DNA of 21,038 nucleotides, from contig JBHJGV010000065.1 of NCBI GenBank assembly GCA_050331455.1, positions 1-21,038 of the forward strand. The letters run 5' to 3'. Below the pieces are notes generated by a model. The model ran no database searches and had not been told where the DNA came from. It saw only the letters and a program-made list of their open reading frames with translations. How positions within the stretch are numbered: the first letter of the stretch is position 1; every line of letters starts with the position of its first letter. The stretch is from CAYUYV01 sp050331455 (GTDB lineage: Bacteria > Pseudomonadota > Alphaproteobacteria > JAJFIK01). This document shows positions 1 to 7,523 of the stretch, piece by piece. The position numbers and the translations under genes were made by a program.

Positions 1-275
1 ACGCCGAGGTCCGTCGTGCGCTGCGCCGACGCCGCCGCGTTTGGTTGGGTGTCATGCACAGGCCCCCCGTTGGGGCGGCCCTTCGTGTAAGTGCCCAGGC
101 TCAACAACCAGGACCCTTTGACGTGGTTTCGCGCCACATGGCCCGCGGCACGGGGTGCAGGTCAACGCTTTGGCTTGACGGACAAATTCCACTTTGGCAT
201 GTTGCATCGACCGGGGGATGTCAAACCTGACGTAGGCGTGATTATCATTCTTGCGTCCGAGCATCGTGTGGAACG
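1..275. other. Left-edge stretch without a recognised gene
   Basis: No frame in this stretch gives a protein I recognise, although several short frames stay open because the DNA is GC-rich. The only visible structure is a short imperfect hairpin at 61-80 (GGCC-CCCC, loop GTT, GGGG-C-GGCC). It could be the terminator of a gene ending left of the window but has no T-run. In related bacteria ihfB often follows rpsA or sppA, but I cannot see the end of either here. A TTGACG at 175-180 could be the -35 box of an ihfB promoter, but the best -10 candidate at normal spacing matches poorly. Confidence 0.4.
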
Positions 276-644
276 ATGATCAAATCCGAATTGGTCGAAA
301 GGCTCGCGCGGTCTTATCCTCACCTGTATCAGCGTGATATTGAGCGGGCGGTCAACCGCATCTTCACCGAGATTGCCCAGGCATTGGCCCGCGGTGAGCG
401 GGTCGAAATCCGTGGGTTCGGTGCGTTCACGGTCAAGCATCGGGACGCACGCACGGGTCGCAACCCGCGCACCGGCGACCCGGTGGATGTGGAAGCCAAG
501 GCCGTGCCTTTTTTCCGGGCCGGCAAGGAACTTCGCGAAAAGTTGAACGACGGCATTGATGACGAGGACGATGCGGCTCTCATCGTCACCAAACGAGGGA
601 CCAAGACCACCACCCGTCGTGTTCTGGAGCCCGAAGACGCCTGA
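276..644 (+). CDS. ihfB: Integration host factor subunit beta
   Basis: IHF-beta forms a heterodimer with IHF-alpha, binds the DNA minor groove at specific sites and bends DNA sharply, helping recombination, replication and transcription. The protein starts MIKSELVERLA, has the dimerisation helices to about residue 45 and the family core EIRGFGAFTVKHRDARTGRN. The arm tip NPRTGDPV follows with its intercalating proline, then VPFFRAGKELREKLN near residue 90. At 122 residues it is longer than the usual 94-100. The extra C-terminal tail is first acidic (DDEDD) and then basic (KRGTKTTTRR). The ATG is preceded only by a weak purine stretch (GTGGAA). The lapA-like gene follows after 12 bp, a common ihfB-lapA pairing that suggests cotranscription. 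The assignment is secure; beta over alpha rests on the N-terminus and the neighbour. Confidence 0.93.
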   Translation: MIKSELVERLARSYPHLYQRDIERAVNRIFTEIAQALARGERVEIRGFGAFTVKHRDARTGRNPRTGDPVDVEAKAVPFFRAGKELREKLNDGIDDEDDAALIVTKRGTKTTTRRVLEPEDA

Positions 645-656
645 GGATCCTCACCT

Positions 657-983
657 GTGCTTCGCATTCTGTCCTGGCTGGCGCTTTTGCCATTCATCGT
701 TCTTGCGGTCACGGTCGCTATCTTCAATCGGCACGCCATCGAATTGCGCTTCGATCCATTGGCGCAGTTCGATTTGGCGCATCGGCTTGAACTGCCGGTC
801 TATCTGGTGCTGTTCGCCTCGATTTTGGTGGGGCTGCTCCTGGGCAGCCTGACCATGTGGGTGCAGCAACGCAAATGGCGCGTCCGGGCGGCCCGCCAGA
901 CCCGCCATGTTCAGCGGTTGGAAAAGAAACTCGCACAATTTGAAAGGGCATCGTCGACCGATCGTCTGACCCTTCGGCCCTGA
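657..983 (+). CDS. lapA: LapA/DUF1049-domain inner membrane protein
   Basis: This is a small inner membrane protein of the LapA (DUF1049, lipopolysaccharide assembly protein A) family, which in enterobacteria works with LapB in controlling LPS synthesis. It has two predicted membrane segments, about residues 4-22 and 46-69. A basic C-terminal helix (QQRKWRVRAARQTRHVQRLEKKLAQFE) looks like a short coiled coil facing the cytoplasm. The usual DUF1049 spacing of two helices joined by a short polar loop is kept. I chose the GTG at 657 because it lies directly after ihfB and puts the first helix near the N-terminus; there is no strong Shine-Dalgarno. No lapB (TPR protein) follows, since the next gene is on the opposite strand. 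The family call is confident and the LPS role is by analogy. Confidence 0.8.
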   Translation: MLRILSWLALLPFIVLAVTVAIFNRHAIELRFDPLAQFDLAHRLELPVYLVLFASILVGLLLGSLTMWVQQRKWRVRAARQTRHVQRLEKKLAQFERASSTDRLTLRP

Positions 984-1041
984 CATCGCGTGTTCATTTT
1001 TGAAGAAGCCGGCAGCCACTTAACAGTCTGTCTGCAAACGA

Positions 1042-2274
1042 TTATAGCGTCTGTGTGCAGACTTTCGGTGCCCGGTTTGGCAGGCCGAACAAGGTGAAAT
1101 AAGTCCCGCCCAGGGCGATGGCCCGAAAGGCTTCATCGTCCAGATCCATGAAAACCTCCGCCCACCTCATCAAACGGCGGCGATAATCGGCGATGTCAGC
1201 CCCTGCGCTGGCCGTAAATCCGGTTGCTGGAACCAGCCTTTCGGCGAAACGGCCCATAAAATCCAGATACAACGCACGCGGTTCCGGGTCTGAAAACCCG
1301 ACGGCGAAGAGGCCGGATCCGGTCAGCAAGCCGTATAAATTGCGGTGCCGGGTCATCAGGGCGGACACCAGGGCCACGTGATCGGCCGGATCGAACGTGG
1401 TCAGCGCGTCCGAAAGGCCCAGCCCCACCCAAACGATCCGGTTGTCCGGATAGCGGGTGAGAACTTCTTCCAGAAGTGGCAGAAAGACCGTTGGCGCTTC
1501 GTCCGTGCCCAGATCGGCCGTGAGAAGCAGGGGCAGGGACCGGTCCCGGAGCGCCTCCATGAACGGCGCCCATTGAATGATCGCGTCCGGAGCCACAGGC
1601 TCGACGCCGCGCGGCAGCAGCACCCCATTTGCCAGATCCAGGGGACCGAGGGCCTTGAACAGGCCCGGATATTCCGTCTCCAGCAGACCCAGCCGTGCCG
1701 GAATGGTCTGGGGCCGGGTGAGATCGCCGAAAGCCATGGCCGGAGTGACGGTCAGGTCTCCGGCGGCGCCGCCCACGAGATCGGCGGCATTGGCAAAATC
1801 GTGTTTCAAGACGCGGGGCGCGGGCAGGGCATCGCAAGCTTGCGGGTCATCGCAGGAGCGCTCCGCGTCCGCTGATCGGCCCGTGCCAGACAGGGCGGCG
1901 AACAGGATGCCAGCCCGGGAGAGCATGTCCGCGGTCTTTGAAAGCGGCTGCCCGGGACCCGCCAGCGGTCGCGGATAGACAAGGCCATCGACGATGGCCG
2001 AGGACGGCTGGGTCTGGCGCGGAAAACAGGCCGTGCTGGCGGGATCGAACAAAGCGCGCTTCGCGATGGTTGCCTTCACACCGGTATCTGCCAGCTTCTC
2101 AGCCACCGTGGACGGCCCCGGCGATGGCCCCGCAGCCTCGCCCGACGTGTCACCGGGCGCCGGGCTGTCCTGCGATGGGGCGGGGCCGGCGACATCCGGG
2201 TCCACTGTCTCGCAGGCCGCTACCAGGAGCAGCGCCAGCGCCGACACATTCGATATTCGCCGCAGTCCCATCAT
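1042..2274 (-). CDS. Putative lipoprotein with amidohydrolase-like fold
   Basis: From the ATG at 2274 the protein begins MMGLRRISNVSALALLLVAAC, a type II signal peptide with lipobox VAAC, so it should be lipid-anchored on the periplasmic side. A Pro/Ala/Gly/Ser-rich linker of about 40 residues follows. The folded part resembles the amidohydrolase-2 TIM barrel: a LPLLLTADLG strand, a PTVFLPLLEEVLTRYPDNRIVWVG segment, then HVALVSALMTRHRNLYGLL. The histidines normally present at the equivalent strands (HAD, WAHxG) appear to be replaced by TAD and WVGLG, so metal-dependent catalysis may be lost. An ATG eight codons upstream (2298) is possible but gives an acidic n-region atypical of a signal peptide. 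Neither start has a clear ribosome site. The gene diverges from the M3 peptidase. The fold call is tentative and the function unknown. Confidence 0.55.
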   Translation of the reverse strand: MMGLRRISNVSALALLLVAACETVDPDVAGPAPSQDSPAPGDTSGEAAGPSPGPSTVAEKLADTGVKATIAKRALFDPASTACFPRQTQPSSAIVDGLVYPRPLAGPGQPLSKTADMLSRAGILFAALSGTGRSADAERSCDDPQACDALPAPRVLKHDFANAADLVGGAAGDLTVTPAMAFGDLTRPQTIPARLGLLETEYPGLFKALGPLDLANGVLLPRGVEPVAPDAIIQWAPFMEALRDRSLPLLLTADLGTDEAPTVFLPLLEEVLTRYPDNRIVWVGLGLSDALTTFDPADHVALVSALMTRHRNLYGLLTGSGLFAVGFSDPEPRALYLDFMGRFAERLVPATGFTASAGADIADYRRRLMRWAEVFMDLDDEAFRAIALGGTYFTLFGLPNRAPKVCTQTL

Positions 2275-2383
2275 GGGTTCAACATCCCAACGCCGCATGT
2301 CGTTGATCCGGTATTCTGTTTACGGGACCTTCGCGTTGTCCCACAAGGCTTGCAGCGTCGCGGCCGTGCTGATGGAGCGGTCG

Positions 2384-2413
2384 TTGGCACGCGGCTGCCC
2401 GCGGACTTACAGT
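2384..2413 (+). promoter_or_regulatory. Candidate sigma70-type promoter for the pepF-ABC1 kinase operon
   Basis: TTGGCA at 2384-2389 (one mismatch to TTGACA) and TACAGT at 2408-2413 (four of six to TATAAT) are separated by 18 bp. They would give a leader of about 35 nt before the ATG at 2456. This is the best promoter-like pair in the divergent gap; I did not find a comparable one for the minus-strand lipoprotein gene. Confidence 0.4.
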
Positions 2414-2455
2414 CCTCTTCATCCTGACTCACACGCCAATAACGGAATCCTGTCC

Positions 2456-4240
2456 ATGTCCCTAGCCGCCGACGCGCTGGCCGATTTGCCAACCTGGTCC
2501 CTCGACGATTTGTATACGGGCCTCCATGATCCCCGTCTCGAGGCCGAAGCGAAAGGGCTGGCCAAGGATGCGGCGTCTTTCGAGGCCGACCTCGCCGGGC
2601 GTGTGGTCACCCTCGAACCCGCGGCTTTGGCCGAGGCCGTCCAGCGGTATGAGGCACTCGAAGAACGGGCCGGGCGCCTTTCGAGCTATGCCGGACTCGT
2701 CTTTGCCACCGACAGCACCGACGCGCCAACGGCCAAATTCTATGCGGACATGCAGGCCGGCCTCACGACACTGGCCAGTAAGCTGCTTTTCTTCGAGCAC
2801 GAACTCAACGACATCGACGACGACACCCTCGACGCCGCCTTTGCCCAAAGCCCCGCCCTGGAGCGCTATCGCCCCTGGCTGCGCCGGCTGCGGACCTTCC
2901 GGCCCTTTCGCCTGGACCAGGATCTGGAGCGCCTGAGCCTGGAGCGCTCGCAGACGGGCAACGCGGCGTGGGTCAGGCTGTTCGACCAGACCACCGCCGC
3001 CATGCGTGTTTGCGTGGACGGGCAGGACATGACCCAGGTCGAGGCCATGGACCAGCTCAGCCATCCTGACCGCGGCGCCCGGGAAGCCGCGGCCAAGGGC
3101 CTCGCCCAACAGGCCGAACGCCAGGCGCCGCTTTTCGCGCTGATCTTCAACACGCTGGTCAAAGACAAGGCCATCGACGATCGCTGGCGCGGGCTCCAGG
3201 CGCCGACCCATGCCCGGCACCTGGCCAATGATGTGGATCCGGAGGTGGTCGAGGCCCTGGCGACCGCGGTGAAGGACGCCTATCCGCGCCTGTCCCACCG
3301 CTACTACGCGTGGAAAGGACGGGCCCTGGGGCTCGAGCCCTTGGCTTATTGGGACCGCCTGGCGCCGCCGCCGGGGGAAGACAACCGGATCATCCCCTGG
3401 GGGGAGGCCCGTGACGTGATTCTGGACGCCTTTGGCGGGTTCTCTCCGCAGATGGCGGATCTGGGCCGCCGCTTTTTCGATCAGGCCTGGATCGACGCGC
3501 CCTCCCGGCCCGGCAAGGCCGGCGGGGCCTTCGCCCACCCCACGGTGCCCAGCGCGCACCCCTATATCCTGCTCAATTACCGGGGCAAAGCCCGGGATGT
3601 CATGACCCTTGCGCATGAATTGGGCCATGGAGTCCACCAGATCCTCGCAGGCGGGCAGGGCCTTCTGCTGTCCCAGACGCCGCTGACCCTTGCGGAAACG
3701 GCGAGCGTCTTCGGGGAGATGCTGACCTTTCAGGCCCTGCTGGAACGGGAAACCGATCCGATGCGCCGGCGCCATCTCCTTGCCGCCAAGATCGAGGATA
3801 AGATCAGCACTGCGGTCCGGCAGATCGCTTTCTACGAATTCGAGAAGGCCGTGCATGACTCGGCCCGGGGCGGTGAACTGACGCCGGAGGATTTCAACCG
3901 ACTGTGGCGTGAAACCCAAGACGCCGCCTTGGGGCCGGCGATCGATCTTGAGGGCTATGACGGGTTCTGGGCGCTTGTGCCCCACTTCATCCACGTGCCG
4001 TTCTATGTCTATGCCTATGCGTTCGGAGAGGGTCTCGTGAATGTCCTTTACGACCTTTATGCCGAAAGCGATCCGGGGTTTGTGGACCGCTATCTCAGAC
4101 TGCTGGCCGACGGGGGAGCCCGGCGCTACGACGCCGCTTTGGAACCCTTCGGCCTCGATGCCCGGGATCCGGCCTTCTGGGCCCGGGGGCTCGACGTGAT
4201 CGAGCGTATGCTGAACGAGCTTGAGGAACAGGATGGCTGA
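2456..4240 (+). CDS. pepF: M3 family oligoendopeptidase F
   Basis: This is a cytoplasmic zinc metallopeptidase of family M3B that cleaves short peptides and contributes to peptide turnover. From the ATG at 2456 it has 594 residues, the usual PepF length, beginning MSLAADALADLPTWSLDDLY, a typical PepF N-terminus. The zinc site is HELGH at residues 387-391 (ligands H387 and H391, catalytic E388). The third ligand is probably E414 in LAETASVFGEM, which aligns with the thimet oligopeptidase glutamate. The conserved C-terminal FIHVPFYVYAYAFGEGL segment is present. The same frame is open far upstream to 1994, but that part is antisense to the lipoprotein gene and lacks family features. GGAA about ten bases before the ATG is a weak ribosome site. 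The kinase gene overlaps its stop, indicating translational coupling. Confidence 0.92.
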   Translation: MSLAADALADLPTWSLDDLYTGLHDPRLEAEAKGLAKDAASFEADLAGRVVTLEPAALAEAVQRYEALEERAGRLSSYAGLVFATDSTDAPTAKFYADMQAGLTTLASKLLFFEHELNDIDDDTLDAAFAQSPALERYRPWLRRLRTFRPFRLDQDLERLSLERSQTGNAAWVRLFDQTTAAMRVCVDGQDMTQVEAMDQLSHPDRGAREAAAKGLAQQAERQAPLFALIFNTLVKDKAIDDRWRGLQAPTHARHLANDVDPEVVEALATAVKDAYPRLSHRYYAWKGRALGLEPLAYWDRLAPPPGEDNRIIPWGEARDVILDAFGGFSPQMADLGRRFFDQAWIDAPSRPGKAGGAFAHPTVPSAHPYILLNYRGKARDVMTLAHELGHGVHQILAGGQGLLLSQTPLTLAETASVFGEMLTFQALLERETDPMRRRHLLAAKIEDKISTAVRQIAFYEFEKAVHDSARGGELTPEDFNRLWRETQDAALGPAIDLEGYDGFWALVPHFIHVPFYVYAYAFGEGLVNVLYDLYAESDPGFVDRYLRLLADGGARRYDAALEPFGLDARDPAFWARGLDVIERMLNELEEQDG

Positions 4241-5579
4241 GGATAAGGCAACATTCGGGGGCCGATTGAGCCGTTATGCCCGCGTCGGGGCCGGTATGGG
4301 CGGAGTTGCCCTGCGGGTCGCCGGCGCGCGTGTCATGGGCTCCGCGCCGGACCACGGCCGCCACGCGTCCGAACTCAAGGCTGCCCTGGGCGGTCTCAAG
4401 GGGCCGCTGATGAAGGTGGCCCAGATCATGTCCACTATCCCGGACCTGGTGCCGCCGGAATATGCCGAGGAACTCGCCGAACTTCAGGCCCATGCCCCGC
4501 CCATGGGTTGGACCTTCGTGCGCCGGCGGATGAAAAGTGAGTTGGGCGCGGACTGGGAAAGCCGGTTTTCCGCATTCGAACGCGACGCCGCCCATGCCGC
4601 GTCCCTCGGCCAGGTGCACCGGGCGCGGGACCTGACCGGCGCCGCCTTGGCCTGTAAACTTCAGTATCCGGATATGCAATCGGCCGTCGAGGCGGATCTC
4701 AGCCAACTGCGTGTGGCCTTTTCCATCTATCGCCGGATGGACACCGCCATCGATCCCACCCAGATGGCCGATGAAATCGGCGAGCGCCTGCGCGAAGAAC
4801 TCGATTATGCCCGCGAGGCCGCCCATATGCGCCTTTACAGCCGCATGCTGGAGACCGTGTCCAGTGTCACCGTGCCCGACGTGGTGGACGATCTGTCCAC
4901 GCCGCGTCTGCTGACCATGACCTGGCTCGAGGGTTCGCCGGTTCTCGACGTCAAGGGCGCACCGCTGGAGCAGCGCAACGCCCTGGCCACGGCCCTGTTT
5001 CAGGCGTGGTGGTTGCCCTTTGCCCGTTACGCCGTGATCCATGGCGATCCCCATTTGGGCAATTACGCAGTGCGGCCCGACGGGTTCGGGATCAATCTGC
5101 TCGATTTCGGCTGCGTCCGCATTTTCCCGGCCGATTTCGTGAATGGTGTCATCGATCTTTACCGGGGCCTGCTGCACGATGACCGGGACCTGATCGTGGC
5201 GGCCTATGAGCGGTGGGGCTTTCGCAATCTCTCCAACGGTCTGATCGAGGCGCTGACGATCTGGGCTCGGTTCATTTATCGGCCTTTGCTCGACGACCGG
5301 GTGCGGACTGTGGCGGACGGGATTTCTCCGGCGGAATACGGTCGGCGGGAAGCCTTTGAGGTGCACCAGGCCCTGAAGATCCACGGACCGGTCACGCCGC
5401 CCAAGGAATTCGTCTTCATGGACCGGGCAGCCATCGGTCTGGGGGCCGTGTTCCTGCATCTGGGCGCTGAGCTGAATTTCTTCCGTATGTTCAATGAAGC
5501 CATTGAGCATTTCGACCGGGACTCCGTCGCCTCGGCCCAGAAAAACGCTCTGGCCGCGGCCGGTGTCCCCATGGACTGA
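4233..5579 (+). CDS. ABC1/AarF (UbiB-like) atypical kinase family protein
   Basis: ABC1/ADCK/UbiB proteins are atypical kinase-like ATPases associated with ubiquinone synthesis and lipid homeostasis. The 448-residue protein carries the KxGQ-type motif as GPLMKVAQIMS (K61; Gly replaced by Ala). It also has an alanine-rich nucleotide loop in AASLGQVHRA, the ATP-binding lysine in ACKLQYPDM, the catalytic HGDPHLGN (D272) and the metal-binding LLDFG (D291). No C-terminal membrane helices like those of UbiB are evident, so it belongs to the soluble AarF-like subgroup often seen in alphaproteobacteria. I chose ATG 4233 over TTG 4221 because GAGGA lies just upstream and the ATG overlaps the pepF stop. 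No other ubi gene is in view, so a role in ubiquinone metabolism is inferred from the family only. Confidence 0.88.
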   Translation: MAEDKATFGGRLSRYARVGAGMGGVALRVAGARVMGSAPDHGRHASELKAALGGLKGPLMKVAQIMSTIPDLVPPEYAEELAELQAHAPPMGWTFVRRRMKSELGADWESRFSAFERDAAHAASLGQVHRARDLTGAALACKLQYPDMQSAVEADLSQLRVAFSIYRRMDTAIDPTQMADEIGERLREELDYAREAAHMRLYSRMLETVSSVTVPDVVDDLSTPRLLTMTWLEGSPVLDVKGAPLEQRNALATALFQAWWLPFARYAVIHGDPHLGNYAVRPDGFGINLLDFGCVRIFPADFVNGVIDLYRGLLHDDRDLIVAAYERWGFRNLSNGLIEALTIWARFIYRPLLDDRVRTVADGISPAEYGRREAFEVHQALKIHGPVTPPKEFVFMDRAAIGLGAVFLHLGAELNFFRMFNEAIEHFDRDSVASAQKNALAAAGVPMD

Positions 5580-5634
5580 TGGTCCTCTGAGATGATGGTC
5601 CCGTGAGATGACGGTCCCGTGAGATGACGGGGCG
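5577..5634. repeat. 16-bp tandem repeat, about 3.6 copies
   Basis: The units are TGATGGTCCTCTGAGA (5577-5592), TGATGGTCCCGTGAGA (5593-5608), TGACGGTCCCGTGAGA (5609-5624) and a partial TGACGGGGCG. Adjacent full units differ at one or two positions. The first unit starts exactly on the TGA stop codon of the ABC1 kinase gene, so the array forms the start of its 3' untranslated region. Sixteen is not a multiple of three and the frames contain stops, so it is non-coding. Confidence 0.8.
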
Positions 5635-5650
5635 CGGGCGGACCATTGTC

Positions 5651-5679
5651 TTGACAAACGCCCCGTATAAAGATACATT
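5651..5679 (+). promoter_or_regulatory. Consensus-like sigma70 promoter in a convergent gap
   Basis: TTGACA at 5651-5656 is a perfect -35 box, followed after exactly 17 bp by TACATT at 5674-5679 (four of six to TATAAT). Transcription would begin near 5686 and run rightward into the terminator at 5702-5732 and then antisense to the FkbM methyltransferase gene. No plus-strand gene with a ribosome site follows, so the product would be a very short RNA or, on read-through, an antisense transcript. Confidence 0.5.
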
Positions 5680-5701
5680 TCAAGTCAAATGAGGGTTTCG
5701 C

Positions 5702-5732
5702 AAAGCGCCGGTCGAAAGACGGGCGCTTTTTT
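5702..5732 (+). terminator. Rho-independent terminator
   Basis: A perfect 8-bp stem AAAGCGCC (5702-5709) / GGCGCTTT (5722-5729) encloses a 12-nt loop and runs into TTTTTT (5727-5732). The T-run is on the plus strand, so it ends transcripts from the kinase operon and from the promoter at 5651. On the minus strand the stem is followed by only three Ts, so it would be weaker for the FkbM gene, whose stop lies at its edge. Confidence 0.85.
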
Positions 5733-6669
5733 AGTATCGATCGCCCAAGGGATGGATCGTGAAGGGCGCGCGGGGTTCATCGATCCGCGCCTGGGCTTCT
5801 CTCAGATCCCGCACATAGAGCGTGTTGCCGCCGCTCCGTTGATAATCCGCCAGGGCGGCCACGCGCTTGGACTGCGGGTCGAAGGCGATGGGCGTGAAGC
5901 CACGCGATGTGATCAGGGCATGAAGATCCGAATCCTTCCGGCCGTAGCGCGCGCCGCTGCCATTGATTTCCACCAGGATGGTCTTCAGGGCCGGATCCGA
6001 CAACAGACTGTCCGCGCCGTTCAGCGCGGGCCATTCAAAGCCTTCGACATCAATCTTGAGAAAGAGGTCGCCGCCGGAGGACTGTTGGGTCCGCCAGGGC
6101 TCGACCAGGGCATCCAGCCGGTCGACGGCGACGGACACGAGGGCATCGGCGGGCAGGCGCGCCTGTTCCTCCGCCGTCGCCACATGGTTGGTCGTATCGG
6201 AACCGGCCGTAAAGGTCAGGGTCGCCGCTTCATCCGCACAACCCCTGTTTTCCAAGGTCACCAGGGCCTCAAGGGCGTTCACGCGGATATTTTCGGTCAG
6301 GCGGCGGAAGGTGGAGGGGACGGGTTCGATGCTGAGGCACGGGCTGCCCACGGCGCCGGCGGCGAGCAAGGTATAGGCCCCCAGATTGGCGCCCACATCG
6401 ATGAACAGGTCCCGTGCTTTGTGGCGGCACAGCACGAAAGGCATGTCGGGGCTTTCCATCAGACCGACATAAAGATTGCCCGTGAGGCCGGTATCGCCCG
6501 ATTGCACCAGAAAGGCCGTGTCGTCGATCCAGCGGACCTTGTACTGGGCCGGGAAAATCCGTGACGCGATCTGCCACGCTGCGAAGCGCCCCACGGCCTT
6601 GACCTTGTGCCGCCGCGTCATGGGGTGGCCGGTGATGAATCTCAGCGTCTGCAGCACGGCGCGCGCCAT
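5731..6669 (-). CDS. FkbM family SAM-dependent methyltransferase
   Basis: FkbM-type enzymes O-methylate sugars or polyketides using S-adenosylmethionine; in bacteria they often modify surface glycans. The 312-residue protein has SAM motif I FIDVGANLGAYTLLAA (DVGANLGAYT at 91-100), the EPVPSTFRRLTENIRVN motif, and the strongly conserved FLKIDVEGFEWPALNGA and ILVEINGSG. I chose the ATG at 6669 because AAGGAG sits six bases upstream; the frame is open 24 codons further but without family sequence. It diverges from the glycosyltransferase that opens the phage-tail run, 110 bp away. The pair may act on the same glycan, for example to alter the phage receptor or decorate the tailspike target. Family is secure; substrate unknown. 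Confidence 0.88.
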   Translation of the reverse strand: MARAVLQTLRFITGHPMTRRHKVKAVGRFAAWQIASRIFPAQYKVRWIDDTAFLVQSGDTGLTGNLYVGLMESPDMPFVLCRHKARDLFIDVGANLGAYTLLAAGAVGSPCLSIEPVPSTFRRLTENIRVNALEALVTLENRGCADEAATLTFTAGSDTTNHVATAEEQARLPADALVSVAVDRLDALVEPWRTQQSSGGDLFLKIDVEGFEWPALNGADSLLSDPALKTILVEINGSGARYGRKDSDLHALITSRGFTPIAFDPQSKRVAALADYQRSGGNTLYVRDLREAQARIDEPRAPFTIHPLGDRY

Positions 6670-6779
6670 GGCACGGCTCCTTCGTGGGCCCATCGAACCT
6701 GATCCCTTCTTACGCGGTCCCCCGGGGCCGAAGCAAGCCACGACCTGAGCCCAAAATCCGCGCTGAGGAGACGATGCCC

Positions 6780-7523
6780 ATGCTGACCGTGGTCTGCTGG
6801 AAATGGCGCCCCGTGCCCGGTTCCCGGCATCCCGCCGCCCCCTACACCGCGCACCATGTGAATGTGCTGCGGGCCATGGTGCGCCGGCATCTGCACCGGT
6901 CCCACAACTTTGTTTGCGTCACCGACGATCCGCAGGGGATTGATCGGGACATTCGCATCGTGCCCTTGTGGGACGATTTGCGGGATCTGGGTCGGTGCTA
7001 TCTGCGCCTGAAGGCCTTTGCACCCGACATGGCCGGGTGTCTCGGTGACCGGTTCGTCTCCATCGATCTCGACACAGTCATTGTGGACGACATTACCCCC
7101 CTGTTCGAAACCGATATGCCTTTCAAGATTTGGGGCGATGTCCTCGCGTCGACACCCTACAATGGCAGCCTGTGGCTGCTCCGCGCCGGTGCCCGACCCA
7201 GTGTGTGGAGCGCCTTCGATCCCGAGGCGGATATTCCCCGGGCGGCCGAAGCAGGGTTCATCGGGTCCGACCAGGCCTGGTTGTCCCTTCATCTGGGGCC
7301 GGGGGAGGCCAAATGGGGCCGCGACGACGGGGTTTTCTCGTTCCGCCATCACATTCTGGGCCGGCGCAACTGGCCGCTCGGCGCCCTGCGCCGATCCCTG
7401 CCTGAGGCCATGCGTGCCCGCCCGCCCCACGGTGCCCGGATCGTCTTTTTCCATGGAACGCACGATCCCAGTCACCCGTCCGTACAGGACACCTTTCCCT
7501 GGATCAAGGAGCATTGGACATGA
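6780..7523 (+). CDS. DXD-type glycosyltransferase-like protein heading the phage tail run
   Basis: The 247-residue protein resembles a nucleotide-diphospho-sugar transferase (GT-A fold). It begins MLTVVCWKWR, has NFVCVTDDPQGID near residue 45, and a DXD metal/nucleotide site in FVSIDLDTVIVDDI (D96-L-D98). It then has YNGSLWLLRAG, a GSDQAWLSLHLG segment and the C-terminal IVFFHG. Proteins of this type recur in phage and prophage clusters and near surface polysaccharide genes. GAGGAG at 6765-6770 favours the ATG at 6780 (nine bases away) over 6774 (three bases). Its stop overlaps the next start as ATGA at 7520-7523, so it is translationally coupled to the tail genes and belongs to that unit. 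Donor and acceptor sugars cannot be told from the sequence. Confidence 0.75.
   Translation: MLTVVCWKWRPVPGSRHPAAPYTAHHVNVLRAMVRRHLHRSHNFVCVTDDPQGIDRDIRIVPLWDDLRDLGRCYLRLKAFAPDMAGCLGDRFVSIDLDTVIVDDITPLFETDMPFKIWGDVLASTPYNGSLWLLRAGARPSVWSAFDPEADIPRAAEAGFIGSDQAWLSLHLGPGEAKWGRDDGVFSFRHHILGRRNWPLGALRRSLPEAMRARPPHGARIVFFHGTHDPSHPSVQDTFPWIKEHWT

Noticed and set aside
1030..1062. Inverted repeat GTCTGCA/TGCAGAC at the 3' end of the lipoprotein gene
   Set aside because: The loop is 19 bases, the stem has seven pairs and there is no T-run; chance is likely.
2462..3994. Long minus-strand open frame opposite pepF
   Set aside because: The plus strand encodes a complete M3 peptidase with HELGH; the antisense frame has no recognisable domain.
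4407..4424. Gly to Ala change in the ABC1 KxGQ motif (KVAQ)
   Set aside because: From memory this variant is common in the alphaproteobacterial AarF-like subgroup, so it is not evidence of inactivation.
4095..5678. Long minus-strand open frame opposite the ABC1 kinase
   Set aside because: Low-complexity His/Gly/Arg-rich translation typical of antisense frames; it also runs through the tandem repeat.
5689..6564. Open plus-strand frame after the promoter at 5651
   Set aside because: It is antisense to the FkbM gene, has no ribosome site, its first codons form the terminator hairpin, and the translation has no family features.
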